This document shows, piece after piece, positions 36,761-49,900 of a stretch of DNA of 64,000 bases (positions within the stretch are counted from its first letter, which is position 1; every line of letters starts with the position of its first letter). Position numbers and translations under genes: made by a program. This DNA is from Spisula solida (taxonomy: Eukaryota > Mollusca > Bivalvia > Venerida > Mactridae): contig OX365948.1 in the NCBI GenBank assembly GCA_947247005.1, positions 8,793,455 to 8,857,454 of the forward strand, written 5' to 3'. The notes under the pieces are model-generated. The model saw nothing but the letters and a program-made list of their open reading frames with translations. It was not told the origin of the DNA and ran no database searches.

Positions 36761-37442
36761 AACAAGAAATACCACTGAATTTGATGAATACCCCCAGAAT
36801 CTGCTTGGCACAGTCAGATATGCACAACTAAACTTGGTTTTGATCAGTCATGCAAAGTTTTATTGAAATCCGACCATTGGTTGCTGAGAAATAGCACATA
36901 CATATTTTTTAGTGTTAACCAACAAAGGGCTATAACTCCCTTAAAATTGATAAGACCAATGTGTCCAGAGGATATGCACAACTAGACATGGTAGTGATCA
37001 TTCATGCAAAATATCTTTGAAATCCGAACATTGGTTACAGAGAAATAGCGCTGACAAAATTTATAAGTGAAAGGGCTATAACTACCTTAAAATTGATCCG
37101 TGTGGCAACAATAAGCACAACTAGACTTGGTACTGATCATTCATAGAAAGTTTCCTTAAAATCCGACCGATGATTACAGAGAAATATCGCGGACAAAATT
37201 TATAAGTGTAAAAAAACAAAGGGACATAACTACCTTAAAATTTAGCCGACCAATGTGTGCCGACGATATGCACAACTAGACTTGGTACTGATCATTTATG
37301 CAAAGTTTTGTTAAAATCCAACCAATGGTTACAGAGAAATAGTGCGGACAAAATTATACGGACCAACCAACTAACCAACCTCAAGCATGACTCCAATATA
37401 GCCCCCATATACTATGTATCTGGGGGTATAATTATACCCACA
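36761..37442 (+). mobile_element. Core-repeat element with terminal TACCCCCAGA inverted motif
   Basis: It opens AACAAGAAATACC and then TACCCCCAGA (36789-36798), whose exact reverse complement TCTGGGGGTA lies at 37419-37428. Between them are about four core units of roughly 140-155 bp with AAGGGCTATAACT, GCACAACTAGACTTGGTACT, GATCATTCATGCAAAG, AATCCGACCATTGGTTACAG and AGAAATAGC. The 3' end is a hairpin with CCCCCA-ATAC paired to GTAT-TGGGGG around TAT, one mismatch (37402-37426). The architecture is the same as for 32409-32835 although the sequence is unrelated. There is no coding capacity; a 67-codon open frame inside is incidental. Confidence 0.8.
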
Positions 37443-39948
37443 TGTAACTGTTATTTCTGAATGACGCAAAACTTTACCATTGTCAGCCTTCCAGAGTTAC
37501 GTAGTACGGAAGTCAGGGAGTCGGTAGTTCGATACATTTGTAAGCTAAGTGATGTTTATTTTATCAAAGATTTGGTGAAAGAAAACATAACGAGACAAAG
37601 TATAGGGTTAACGCATGACATTTCGTATTATAACGAAATGGACGGTTGGTTCCCAAGCCAGTCAGACTCAGCGAAAAATAGGATAACTAAACATTACAGT
37701 ACTCACAACAAAACCAGGCATCAAATAGTACATTTCTAATACGCGTAAAACCCAAACGAAATTGATTAACCCATACATAAATATAGTTTCGACATTTGTA
37801 TAATTCGAATTGTAAGAATATCATTAAGCACGCAATTAAATAAATAAACAGAAACAAGAGTTGATCAATGATTAACGATTAGTTTCTATGTAACAGTAAC
37901 ATGTTAAGTATCAAAGAGGGAGGTGGTACGGATTTGTCTGAAAATGCACCTTTCTAATTTATAAATGGTATCTGTTTTGATTATCAGAAGTAATTAAAGA
38001 GAAAGGCAAGAGTAGATCTTCAATTTTAACAGACGAAGCGGCCAAGGAAAAATATAGCAGAGCAATTATAGACGCCAGTGGGAGAGGATGCTATCTACTT
38101 GCATGCAAATGCAACGATAGATCACATACAAATGTAGTTACCTAAATGCTATATCGTGCAGCTGGCAGACGAACCTCAGCTTATGGTTCAAATAAATTTG
38201 ATAAAAATACCTATTTTACTCATGAAATACTACACTGAAACCAGTCTGAAACAAGAAACAGACGAAGCCGACTGGCCTAGATTAAGGAACAGTTAATTAC
38301 TTATTAATTACTGCACAACTAGGGAAAAGAGAAATTAGTTATAAGCGGCTGGAGACAAATTGAGGAGAAATAAACCGAAATGTATTAAGTGAAATATAAC
38401 ACGACTATGTAAGGGCAGAGGGCAAGTCATTTACAGCAATTTAGAAGCTCGGTGAAATTTTAAAGTCAGACCAGGCTAACATTGTGTAACTTAATTGTGG
38501 TAAAAACATGTTTTACGTCTTAAATAATGCAGCAGACAATATCAGCAACTGCTCCAATGACATTAGATACACACCGATATGAATCTAATACCAGATATTA
38601 TGTTGCTTTAAATGTGTGCCTATTTGAGCAATTATACTTCTGTTACGCAGGTAACAATACGTACATGCTGGGTTTATTCTTTTAGAAGTGAGAAAATGGC
38701 GACATGCAATACGAGTGGCATACCACAGGGCTGGCCCACACAGACTAAATCGCTAAATGGACACACCTAGTTAACATGTACTTTTCGAGGGTTGTTTCAT
38801 GTAACATATTTGTTAAGTTATACATAGCAGACCAAACCTGATTTCCAGCGTAGAAAAGTCCGCATGCGAGTAACATATTAATAAACTCATGAATAAAGGG
38901 GTAGAAGACCAATGTCACTCACCTTATAATAATAATAATGTCTTTATTTTCTGTGGATATCTTAATTGGTAAACCAATTTTCATTATGGTCCACATAACC
39001 TTGGTAATAGACGGACGTGACCTGCCAAGTATGGATATTGAACTGTGTATGCATCATCGTTGCCCTTTTTAAGGTTTAAGGTCTAATAAAGCTCACCAGT
39101 TACCGTATTATTTTGTGTCATTTGTATGATCTTGTCACAAAGAACGTCGTGTGCAAGGATGAAGAAAATCTGAGAATAACTAGAAAACCCATGGCAAATT
39201 CATTTTAGCTGGACAATGGTCAAGGCCACAATTAAGAATGCCAAACTTAACACTGAGATGAAGTGGTAAAAGAAACATTAAAATGATGTCAATAAATAAG
39301 TAAGGTATAACCTTTAGTAAAGGTATTTTGCATGTTTGACACATTTCAAGGGTCATAACGTGTGAATGGAAAGTCAAGAAAATGGTCAAATATACAACCG
39401 GAAAGACGGACATCCGATGAAGCACCATGGCATGTACGCACATGTAGATACAAAGCAACTTGAAAATTGCAATATTTTGGATGTTGACATTACCAAGAGA
39501 AACAGTCTTCTACTCAGTAATTATCTAAACGAGAACAGTTACATAAATGATTATTTATCATTATTGGCAATTGGACGGCTTTGAACAACATCTTCAAGAG
39601 CGTTGTCCAAACGAAAGCATGTACAATGTACCTCACAAGTGATAATAATGTGATGTAAATGCGATACCGAATATAGCATTACAAGTGTCTGAAGCTACTG
39701 GTACATACGAAAAACTATAGCGTAATAGTACAACAACGTTTGCCAGTGCCCATGTGAAGCTTTAATTATAAGGTTGTGGCAATAATAATCAAAATTGAAA
39801 TTGTAGAAACCTGCGTTAGAACTATATAGACTAGAGGGAATTTATTTAAATTCTTCTAACAATGACACAGCAAGTAAATTTATTCCAAGCAACAGATTAT
39901 GAAATAGCACTTCACGCGTTGTCTTGTTCATGCTTATATTGTAACTAT
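37443..39948. other. Unique A+T-rich DNA, no gene recognised
   Basis: The open frame at 37461-37739 (92 codons) and overlapping frames near 39180-39584 have no recognised domain. A (TAATAA)-T-TCTTTATTTT sequence at 38927-38960 resembles the start of the retroposon tail family but stops after about 25 bases. Confidence 0.5.
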
Positions 39949-40185
39949 ACTCAGTACATTTAAAAACGCGCACTCTGTGTCAGCCTCAATGTTTGTTCAA
40001 ACTTCATTTTGTATTACTATTATTTCATTGTTTTATGAAAATACATCTAAATTCTAATGAAATACAGGGAACCTGCTGCACAGATGTAAACTAGTGGTAT
40101 GTTAAGTTCATTCGATGTACTCTTATGCGAGTCAACAAGCCCAGAGAAAATCAGTAGTGTGCGTTTTTAAATGTAGTATATATAT
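39949..40185. mobile_element. Short inverted-repeat element, degenerate MITE
   Basis: ACATTTAAAAACGCGCACT near 39955 is mirrored by AGTGTGCGTTTTTAAATGT near 40156 with one mismatch in 19 bases. The ends are ragged and no target duplication is clear. A third related terminus (CTCAGTGAATTTAAAAACG) occurs alone near 18450, which supports a dispersed family. The interior is not coding. Confidence 0.5.
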
Positions 40186-41079
40186 TTTCGAATGAGTGTG
40201 TTTCCACAGGGTCTATGTATGGACAAATGTGTATAATGTGTAAGTGATCTCCAAAATATATTCATATACCTGTTTCCATTGCCGTCTGTTTGGATTTAAT
40301 TAACGTGTTATACCTCAAATGTCGTGGCAGCGCGACATTTATATTTTTAACGTCATTCTCGACTGTTGTTTGAATGATGTGCCAGCACACAAGGTTCTAT
40401 ACCGAATGTATTATAATTTATAATGTGTAGGTAGTGGATTGTGCTTTCCCAGACAGTGCATATAGTCAATCACTCATTTCCCAATAGTTGCTTAGTAGCC
40501 ATATATCGGCTTCTCATTTTATACAGAACAACCGATGGTTGGGTAAGTACTCCCTTCAATCAGGTTAAAATTGACTATGTTTTGCTACGGACTATTCCAA
40601 GAGCGTACACCTACGCTGAACTATCATGAATGTATGCAAAATGTGTCCTCTTCGCATTCAAGATTTTCACAATTAACGAGAAAATAACTACAAGTATTAT
40701 AAACACCAATCAAGACTTATAATTACTCTTTCATATTTCTTGGGAAATCATTCAAGTAACATAATTAAACAAAGTCTATCATTATAGTACGCCTACAGAT
40801 GAGCGAATATATTTAAATAAAGATTCAATAATTGAATAACTTTGAAATGGCATTTCTTCCTGTATCTTTCATCAAAGAGGTTTTATATACATCAAGTTCA
40901 CAATGCGGTTACGAAATGCTTTTTTGAAAAATACAAGGTATATAATAATTAAAGAATTATTTCCCTTGGGCACCGTACATGTATGTTTGTTCTGAATCAC
41001 CTTTTCAAAATACTGAACACTTCTATTAAAAAGATGGTTTCAATTGTTAACTTCGTGAAGTTTGCTAAAAATTGACCAA
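40186..41079. other. Unique A+T-rich DNA, no gene recognised
   Basis: Short open frames only (62 codons at 40441-40629). No repeats or symmetrical ends seen. Confidence 0.5.
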
Positions 41080-41175
41080 GTGGTTTTGGAGGAGAAGTCG
41101 TTGAATGAATTGTTGAACGCACACACAGACGACGGACGAAGACCGACCACAAAAGCTCAACTGTCAGGTGAGCTA
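41080..41175 (+). mobile_element. 3' fragment of the GCTCACCT-ended element family
   Basis: A CACACAGACGACGGACGAAG tract is followed by CCACAAAAGCTCAACTGTCAGGTGAGCTAAAA, written here in parts: AGCTCA and TGAGCT pair around a nine-base loop, then AAAA. The same order (GACGG tract, ATCACAA, GCTCA hairpin, GTGAGCTAAAA) ends the elements at 59481-60254 and 62028-62338. No 5' head or core unit was recognised upstream, so this is a truncated copy. Confidence 0.6.
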
Positions 41176-43803
41176 AAATACGTCGAGCGAATCGACTAAA
41201 ACAGTTGCAGCATAAAATCGTATCAAGTGGTATTACATGTGATCCAAACGATATATGCCCAATGTAAAAAAAAGATTTCAAAACATAGCTCACAATAACT
41301 AAGACATTTATTTTAATATGGATTCTATAATAAATACATGTACTGGAACCGTCATTATGACTAATTCTGAAGACGGAATAACACTTTCAGGTTGTGTAAT
41401 TTTTTGGTTTTGGAATTTGTTTTTGGATTGTGTTAATTTTGATTTTCACATAAATGGAGCTATGGCGTGTTTTGTTAGGATTGTTCTAATGTTACACACG
41501 TACTAGTAGGGTGTCAAGTCTATATTTGTGTATGACTACAGGTGATACAAGTACACTGTAAGGTGTGGCGAGCAATCTACGTAAAACGTGCAACAAATGC
41601 TAGTCAAGCTCGAAGAATGAGAACTGTGCCCATCTGCCCATTTATTTACTGAATTTATAAAGTCACTGTTTGTGATGAAACTGGATAAAACTTCCGTAAT
41701 AAAAAGCATTGTAATATAAAAATGCGACCGAAAATATCTCTCATGCTTTTATAAATAGTTCAATATAGATACGTCACCAAGTCGTTTGACAATGTTGGAT
41801 TAGTCTTCAGACTTTGCATTTGGTTGGTTCATTTATAGTCTTATTTAAAGATTGGTGCATCAACACATTGAATACTCAACGACAATATGAACAACAAATC
41901 GGGCAATGCAACGGCCAGACCAATCCTAACCATATACCCTACTAGAATTCGGGCCTCTCCTAAACAGTTATCTGATACCATCCATTGTTTAAAGAATCAA
42001 CTTGGGTATGGATTGGCAATGAAACGATATAATAAACATGATGCATGGGTTTCGTTAAGTTCAATAACGGATCTTAGACTTAGGCTGATATTCACATACA
42101 GTATTCTAAACTATTTTCCTGAAATCATCACCAGTGTGTTTGTCTTTTCCACCAAACAAATAGATGGAGATCATACCCGTAGAAGTATCACTAGAAGCAT
42201 GACAAAATTCAGTAATTCTTCATTTTCTGATCGACCGTTCTTAAAAAAAGTTTCATATTAACAGACAGAGGAAATAAAATCATGGCAACACACTTTTATC
42301 CCTGGAACTAAGTTTAATAAAGGGAGCTCAACGGACGTATATTCTGAAACCAGTGATTATATCGTAAGTTTTATAACCACATAAAGGATTGATTGGTAGA
42401 CGCTGATATTCATAAATAAAATTTACCAAATACTAAATAAATCCGGAACACACTCCGGGGGACTTCATATGGTCAAAAAAGGGATGTCTGTACATAATGA
42501 ATCTTTATCAAAAATCCCGTTATAATCAATTTGAACAAAAGTTTGGATTTAGTATATCCCCTAGGTAAAGTAATATGCATTTATTATTTTCACTGACCTT
42601 TATTATCATTTGTAAATTTTATAACAAGGATCTGTTTTATCAGCTGTCGGGATTATGCAAAAATGCCAAATAAGGCTTAAACGTTTCATAAACACCAAGA
42701 GATACAACGTTATAAAGCCACTATCAGATTTACTGTATGGTATATTCCCTATCATAATATACGATAGGAGGTCTTTACAAGGCGTTGGGTGAATAAATAT
42801 TGTAAATCCAGTAAAAGTAAATTAGCCAAATTTGAAATGCAAGACTGAGCTATCATCGTAAGCAGTATGCAATCAACTAAATCAATTTTGTATAGAAGGG
42901 ACAGTACGTTGCGAACATCTGCTGCGGTTTTTGACACTGCCTGCTCCCACCTGCCTATTGGGCACGTGCCACTTGTATACCATTAAGTTTAATCTTTTTA
43001 ATACATAATGTAAATTTGGTTAAAAGTCGAGATAAATAGGGACAATGTTTATTACACTTGGTGACATAAAGGCATGTATACACGGCGGCTGAACTCCTAC
43101 GGATGATAAAACTTAAATAATTAATGGTATAATAATTCAGGTACTTGGTTCATATTATAAATAAAACAGATGTAACAAATATTTAAATAAGCATCAATCG
43201 GAACAGATGATATGTGTAAAGCATTTTTTTTTAAATATTTGATTTTGAACGATTGCTATCATTTTACCTATTTTAATTAAGGGTTTTATGCACCTTGTCT
43301 AACACCTTTTCAGTCAGGTCCGGCAGACAAACCATTTTTCCAGGAATTGGGTACAAAGTAGATTTGCTCAAATCGCACGTGCATGGCGAACATGGTCGTA
43401 CATAGCCAGTGTTGCGGGAGAACATAGTATAAAAGAAGCAATGTCCAACCATTGAATAGAACCCGAAAACGTACATTTAAAACGTGTGTAAAATGTACAC
43501 GCATTTAATGCAATACATCTAAGTTGAGCAATTTATTTAATATTGTTTTAAAGTAGAGGTAGAATATGGAACCAGACGAATTCAATCCGATTTTTCATTT
43601 AGTCACAAGCTAGTCAGATATATGTCAAATTCTATTCACACGGAACCCCATAGGGCTCTAAAGAGTAAAATACCACTTATTTGACAAATATAATCAAATA
43701 TAGTAAGCCCACACTTATTCATTTATAAGAGCACCATGTGTCATAATGAGTTATAACGTTTGACACACGATTTGTACATGTTGTTTGTCAACACAAGACA
43801 CAT
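41176..43803. other. Unique A+T-rich DNA, possible exon fragment near 43.3 kb
   Basis: The 124-codon frame at 41887-42261 has no recognised motif. On the minus strand at 43273-43476 a frame ends in a cysteine-containing stretch (RPCSPCTCDLSKSTLY then PIPGKMVCLPDLTEKVL) and a TAA stop. Its composition is more protein-like than its neighbours, but the gene it would belong to cannot be shown: there is no clear AG acceptor just upstream and no adjoining exon. Confidence 0.45.
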
Positions 43804-44066
43804 CAGGCCCCGAACTCCAAAAGCATCTCAAGTAGAAATCTCATCTCAAATTGAGATTTTACTCAAAACAGTATCTGAAGTTCGAGACACATCTAAAATT
43901 GTTTCTCTTGAAATTTAATGTAATAAACTCAGAATTATGTTTATGTATTGTGATGCCAATTTTGAGTCCTGCGTCCTTTTATGGAAATTAACTCAGAGAC
44001 ATGAAATATTTGAGATGAGATTTAGCTCAGGTTGAGATGCTTCGAGAGATCAGGGGGACAGGCCTG
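43804..44066. mobile_element. Degenerate inverted-repeat element starting CAGGCC
   Basis: CAGGCC (43804-43809) and GGCCTG (44061-44066) form the ends. Just inside, AGCATCTCAA and AATCTCATCTCAAAT on the left are matched in inverted order by ATTTGAGATGAGATTT and TTGAGATGCT on the right, with indels between. No target duplication was found. It is non-coding and probably an old MITE. Confidence 0.55.
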
Positions 44067-45901
44067 GATAATGCTGTGATTTCTAACAGGTGGCTGATAC
44101 GTCCTTTTAGATACACTATAAGGTCTAAATTCAAAATATTTGCTGCTATAAATAAAATTAAGTTAAGGTAAACTCTCAAGTATAAATTTAATATATTTTG
44201 CTGCTATAAATAATAAATTAAGCTATCTCAAATCAAAATACAACAAGAGAAATATTTACGTACAATCTTATCAAAGTCTTTGTTGTTGATATATTGCATA
44301 CAGATATATTAATTTATTAATATGAGAAAATTTACCATTCTAACACAACCGACAGTTTCACCAAATTAAACATAGGGAAAACCGAGATGCGCATAAATTA
44401 CCGTTAAAACACAGTAATGGTAAATAACCTAATAGCGTAATAGTGCAGTGGTTACTATGTATTGATGTGTTGTCAAATGTGGAATATTGGCTCTGTTAGA
44501 ATCAAAATGATGATTATGTACCTGTTTTTTATCTATACAAAAGCACAGTCACTTGTTCAGATGCGTAGTAATTAACAAAGTGACAGTGTTTTATTCTACG
44601 ATAAAACACAGGTAGATATTAATTATTTCTTGAATAAGTACTGATAGATTTTATCAAAATGCGGGAATGCGTGAGTAGGGTCTCAAATACGGTAGACTCA
44701 CGCACTAGGCGGGGGATATGGCATGTATGCTGGTACATAAACACATCAGATCCAATAGGTCAATTGTTTGATACCAGCTAGGAGCTCATGTTTCGTGACC
44801 ACAATCACAATTCACGTTCAAAGTAAAATGATAATTTCATAAATTTATGTATCTAGGAAACATCCACAGTGTAATACATCAAGCAAGATCAACATGTATC
44901 AGTGATATAAACTGTACAACATTAACAAATATACGTACATCATATTCAACATTAACATATACTTTCATCTTATGAAAATGTAGCACTTGGTGAAGCTCAG
45001 CGTCACCATTGAACTCCAGAGACGCTCTAAATTACCATATATGATGTCTTACAACTAGGTTTGGTAATTCCAGTATTCATTTAAATTGGTTGTCCTAACT
45101 GTTTGGGGGTTGTCTGCATTCAGTACACGAGGGTTACAAGTTACAGAACTAAAGTTGGTCCAGTAGGTTCAACGCTATTTCATATTCTTCATGTGATTGC
45201 AATCTGTGAGCATGTCTTTAAACCTAAAATAGGTAAAATGGTCAAGTATTTATAAAATACGTGAACGTGAGCCGATTGATGTATAAAGATGCATTTGAAA
45301 ATAAATGCATAACGGAAAACACACACACATGAATTGTTTTGAATTAATTATCTGCAGATATAGTACCAAATTATCACGGATGTGCATTCAAAAATCAGCG
45401 TTTTATATATTTTTTAGAACATGATAATTATACTGTGCCAGGCCCCACATCACGTTAACGTCAACAATAGTTAACGACGTCTTATAACTTTCCAATGCCT
45501 TCGCGAATTAATCTCGTCTCCATGTGCTCAATTCCCGTTTCCATTTACAGGTGCAAACCAGCTCGGGCACACGTGAGACAGTTAAGGTTTATTCGATGTA
45601 ATTTCTAGGACAGAGTTGCATCAGTCGATTCATATGTCGTCCGATACATTCAGGGATTGTAACATTTGGTCCCGCTAGTTTTCCTTTGGTCATGCAACTA
45701 TTGCTTGATGCAGTAAAATAAATCATGTAGTCTAATAACCTGGAAACGCTTTTGAGCGTTACGAAAGATTCCGTGTTTGTACACGAGTTATTTCACGCAC
45801 ATTACACTATTTCAAGCATATAAAAGTCTAAAAGAGCAGTGGGCCGCATGGTCGTCAGTCACCTCAACATTTTTATAAAATTTAGGACGGTGTCTTCCAA
45901 G
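44067..45901. other. A+T-rich DNA without a recognised gene
   Basis: A two-copy imperfect repeat of about 60 bp (AAATTCAAAATATTTGCTGC and AAATTTAATATATTTTGCTG, both followed by TATAAATAA) lies at 44126-44216. CpG is still common through 45.9 kb. No open frame of 60 codons or more occurs from 43.5 to 49.8 kb. Confidence 0.55.
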
Positions 45902-46326
45902 AACAAGAGGGGCCCTTTGTGCCCAAGGTCGCTCACCTGTCCAAGTAGTGCATGCAAGCCCTGTGAATTGACCTAGTGATCTAGTTCTCGACCTTCTATC
46001 GCACCTGACCTAGATTTGTTGAGATGATCATTGTGACTAAGTTTCATAAAGAGTAGGTAAAAATTATGACCTTTAGTGACTATACACGAGGTTTTTCTAT
46101 GATTTCACCTTGTGACCTAGTTTTTTACTCTGGATGACCCAATATAGAACTTGACCTAGATTTTGTTGTGATGATCATTTTGACAAAGTGTCATAAAGAT
46201 TAGGCTGAAACTGTTACCTCTAGTGTCTACACAAGTAAATTGTGGACGGACGGAGGGACGACGGACGGAGGGACGACGGACGAATAGAGATCACAAAAGC
46301 TGACTTTGTGACAGGCGAGCTAAAAA
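45902..46326 (+). mobile_element. GCTCACCT-family core-repeat element, copy a
   Basis: The head ACAAGAGGGGCCCTTTGTGC contains the 5' hairpin (GGGC/GCCC), then CGCTCACCTGT. Two core units of about 147 bp carry TGACCTAG, TTTCATAAAGA and AGG-TTTTTCT phrases. A GACGGACGGAGG tract (46245-46285) precedes ATCACAAAAGCTGAC, GACAGGCGAGCTAAAAA. The 3' hairpin is degraded, leaving AGCT pairs. Immediately to its right CpG frequency drops. Non-coding. Confidence 0.75.
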
Positions 46327-49300
46327 TGGCTGAAAAATCTAGTTTGAGCTGCCTGAAGTCATAAAAAGTTTTAAAAATAACAGTAAGGCTAATGTTCATT
46401 TGTAAAAAAGGAATACAAGTCCATGACTATTCCATTATATCAACAATATCCTACCATCCGATATTTAACAGTAAAATGAATATGAAAGATAATTCAATAA
46501 TATGAAAAATATAATATGACAGGTGATACCATATAAGAAAATCTCCTGCAGGTGCTTTATAATAAGTAATAATTAATAAATTATCACTAAAGATATCCAG
46601 ACATAGAAAATAAAATATGTTTTATAAGCTATACATCCATGTTAATTGCATTACTGTTGCTTTGAAATGTGGTTACACATTGAATTAATACATTTGTACA
46701 AAGTCATTAATTACTCTTTGAAGTATTATTTCATTAAATCAAAATCAAGATAATTGAATATATTCTCAGCTTATTCTTTTTTATAACCTTTCAGTTTGTT
46801 GCAACAGAATATTATGATAAAGGAGCCTAGGGGCATAGAATCTGATTTTAATTGTTGGTTTAAAGCCTCACTGACAATGTTTTAATTCATATAGAGACTT
46901 GGTTACCCTGTCGCTTATAATCATAGATAGTTGTCACTAGACCAGCCCTGGCCTGTTATAATACACAGCTTGTACCGGTATATCAGACAGGAGACTGTTA
47001 CCCTTAAAACATGCTCACCAATCTAATAAACACTATATAAGGGAGCTTTTATAGTCCAGTATACTCCAATGATGTAATACCGTTACTACCACATGCCACA
47101 GACTAGGATCAAACCAACAATCACTCCCCTTCTGTAACTACAACATGCCACAGACTAGGATCAAACCAACAACCACTCCCCTTCTGCGGGCAAACTTTTC
47201 AATCACTAGACAACCTATAACTATGTTCATATCAGGGTCATAGCTTGGTTCAAAATAAAGTATAGGCACTCATATTCAATTTGGTGCCACAGGTGAATTC
47301 TTGGCAGAATACATACTAAACTCAAAGTCCAGCACAGTTTGACCAAAGAATACACAACAAGAATGATCTTTGGTTTGACACACATATACCCCATATACCC
47401 CCAATGATTTTATTGCACTTTTTGGCATTCTTATTTTTCATATACATGTATGAGGAAAATGTGTAGGCCCAAAGTGCCTATAACAATGGGTGTATCTTAA
47501 ACCAATGTCTTTAAAATATCATAATTTGGAACTTGATCATTTTAACTTATGTGAATCCAGGATGGGGAAAGATCACAGTTATAAATACTACATGTAATTT
47601 TGAAAAGAGAACATGTATACATATTAAGTCTTAAAGCCTTTCTGTACTATTAACAAATCAGAATCATAGAGTAAACCAATAGTCTATATTGAAAGGTATA
47701 GTTTATGTTACAAATGAAAGATCACAGGCAGGTAAAACCATATGTTTATAACAAGATTCATATCAGATAGGTGGTGCTAATTTCTTATATATTTTTCAGC
47801 TATCAAAAACAGTTAAGTGACAGTTATAATAGATACACTTTCATCCAGCAATTTACCGCTTCATATCAACACACATAAACATTGATTGAACAACTCAATG
47901 AATTACCATCAAAAAAACATAACAGAAACTTTTTCGAAGTTATTACACTCAAATATTACCACAGCCACATTGGGTATAGACATCAGAAATGAATATCACC
48001 CTTTAAAGTAATCTGTTCAAACGATATGCTCTAAAAAAGTGGGTGTTTGTACCTGCTGATTGAAGCAACCATGACAAGCAAAAAGCGAGAAAACTACACA
48101 GCAATAATCTAATGATCTAAGACAAGTTTTAATCACAGTTACACCTTGTACGGAATTAAACATCACTGATCAAAAGCTGTCTGAGATACTGATAGAGATT
48201 CACAAGAATTATTATTGTTTTTATGGTCCACTTTTAATAGATTAAGGGGTGGGTCTCTGTTGTCACTGTTTTAAGTTCACACAAGGTTCAATACTGGGTC
48301 CATATTAGAGATCATATGGAGTCTACAATTGAGATTATATTGGTCACCATATGGGATTATGCTGGGTCAATGTTGGCAATTATATGGGGTCAATTTTTAA
48401 CAATGTATATGGTCCACATTTGAGATTTTCTAGGGTCCACATTTGACACATTCTAGAAATATATTTGTTATAGAGAGCAGTTTGTAATATACAAAATGTA
48501 GGTACATACTGCTACATCTGGCAGGAATTAGTGTTGTACTTCAAACAGCAACATGAAAGCTTTTAACAAATGTTTAAATTTACTATTTAATTCAGAAAAA
48601 CATACATTTTATTTTGACAAAAATATGTTATTTCAATGATATATTTCACATTAAATATGAAAAATTGTTATGTGAAAGCATTGATTAAAGTAGGGATAAT
48701 GTGCAGACACTATAATAATACACATTATATCAAACATTACATAGATTAAATCTGCGCTGTCAGTTTCCGTTACTTAGTAATATATGAAATCATTGCGTTG
48801 GTATATCTATTTTCACATGTAATCTTGGAAAGAAATTATCATGGGCAATGAATTAAAACAAAATTTATGACAGTTATAATCAAACTACATTCAGGTCCAA
48901 ACAATATTACATAAACAATTTGCAAACAGAGATGCCACTAGTGGATAACCTTACTTAAATAAAGTAAAATTAATACTTACACTAAAATGTAATAAAATGC
49001 TATATCGCCCCTAAGTACAATGAAAGTTGCATTAATAATCATTATTGATGTCAAAATTATGATATTTTACTTATTGAGAGCAAAATTTCCCAAGTCTGTA
49101 ACAATAAAAAAGACATTTTGTATGAAAGCTAATAATTCATAAGATGCTACTATCTGGCATTGACATTAGTCTCTCTTTTATTTACAATATAGACAGTACA
49201 TAAAAATATGTGCATTCAAAAGACTGAACGTGGAACTGTTGTAAGAATATGTAACTATAGACGGAGATGGAAGAGTTTGCCTTTCGAACTTTGATTTACA

Positions 49301-49900
49301 GGCAGTTGTAAATGCATAAGAAATCTGTTATCTGTTGTCTGGGTACACCATTAACACTTGTAACACCCTTTTTGTATGAATATAAAACACATTATTTATT
49401 ACAAAACATTAAAAAAACACCCAGACAATTCAATAAGGCTATATTAGACTAGTTAATGTAACCCTTCAAGTCTAGGTCCGATAAAATCATGCAGATTTCT
49501 TTGCAAAAATATGTAAACATATTTTATGACTAACTGTCCAGAATTCTACATTTGACAGAATGATGATGCTGCATAAACTTGCACTCAATTTGTATATAAA
49601 AATGTCAAAGGTAAGTACACATTGCAATTTAGTCAAAATTATAACAGATCTAATCTAAAATATATCAAAATTTCTTGATTTTATGTACGAAAAGACAATA
49701 GAAAACATACTTAGGTTGAGTAATATTTCAGTATTTAATGAATTTTTTTTTTAGATGCTTTTAATATAATGTTAAAAGTCACATAAAAAACACAGTACTT
49801 CGGTAACTTGTGCAGTAATTAAGGGGAAGGAAGTTTATGCCAACCCAAATGGAGGGAGGAGTCGGAACTATAGACAAACACCTTGGTAGAACCCCCAATA
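46327..49900. other. CpG-poor, A+T-rich DNA without open frames
   Basis: No open frame of 60 codons is present. CpG is rare from here on. A 52-bp tandem duplication lies at 47092-47185 (CATGCCACAGACTAGGATCA). Degenerate GGTC-CATATT or GGTCCACATTTGA phrases recur at 48296-48450. The base composition could be an intron or a long untranslated region, but no splice or polyadenylation unit can be shown. Confidence 0.5.
47092..47185. repeat. 52-bp tandem duplication, two copies
   Basis: CATGCCACAGACTAGGATCA followed by AACCAACAA(T/C)CACTCCCC and TTCTG occurs at 47092 and again 52 bases later at 47144 with one difference in the shared part. The copies are nearly identical, so the duplication is recent. 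Its origin is not evident. Confidence 0.85.

Noticed and set aside
41887..42261. 124-codon open frame as a gene
   Set aside because: No recognisable domain, no nearby exons or promoter-like context, and this length is expected by chance in 64 kb.
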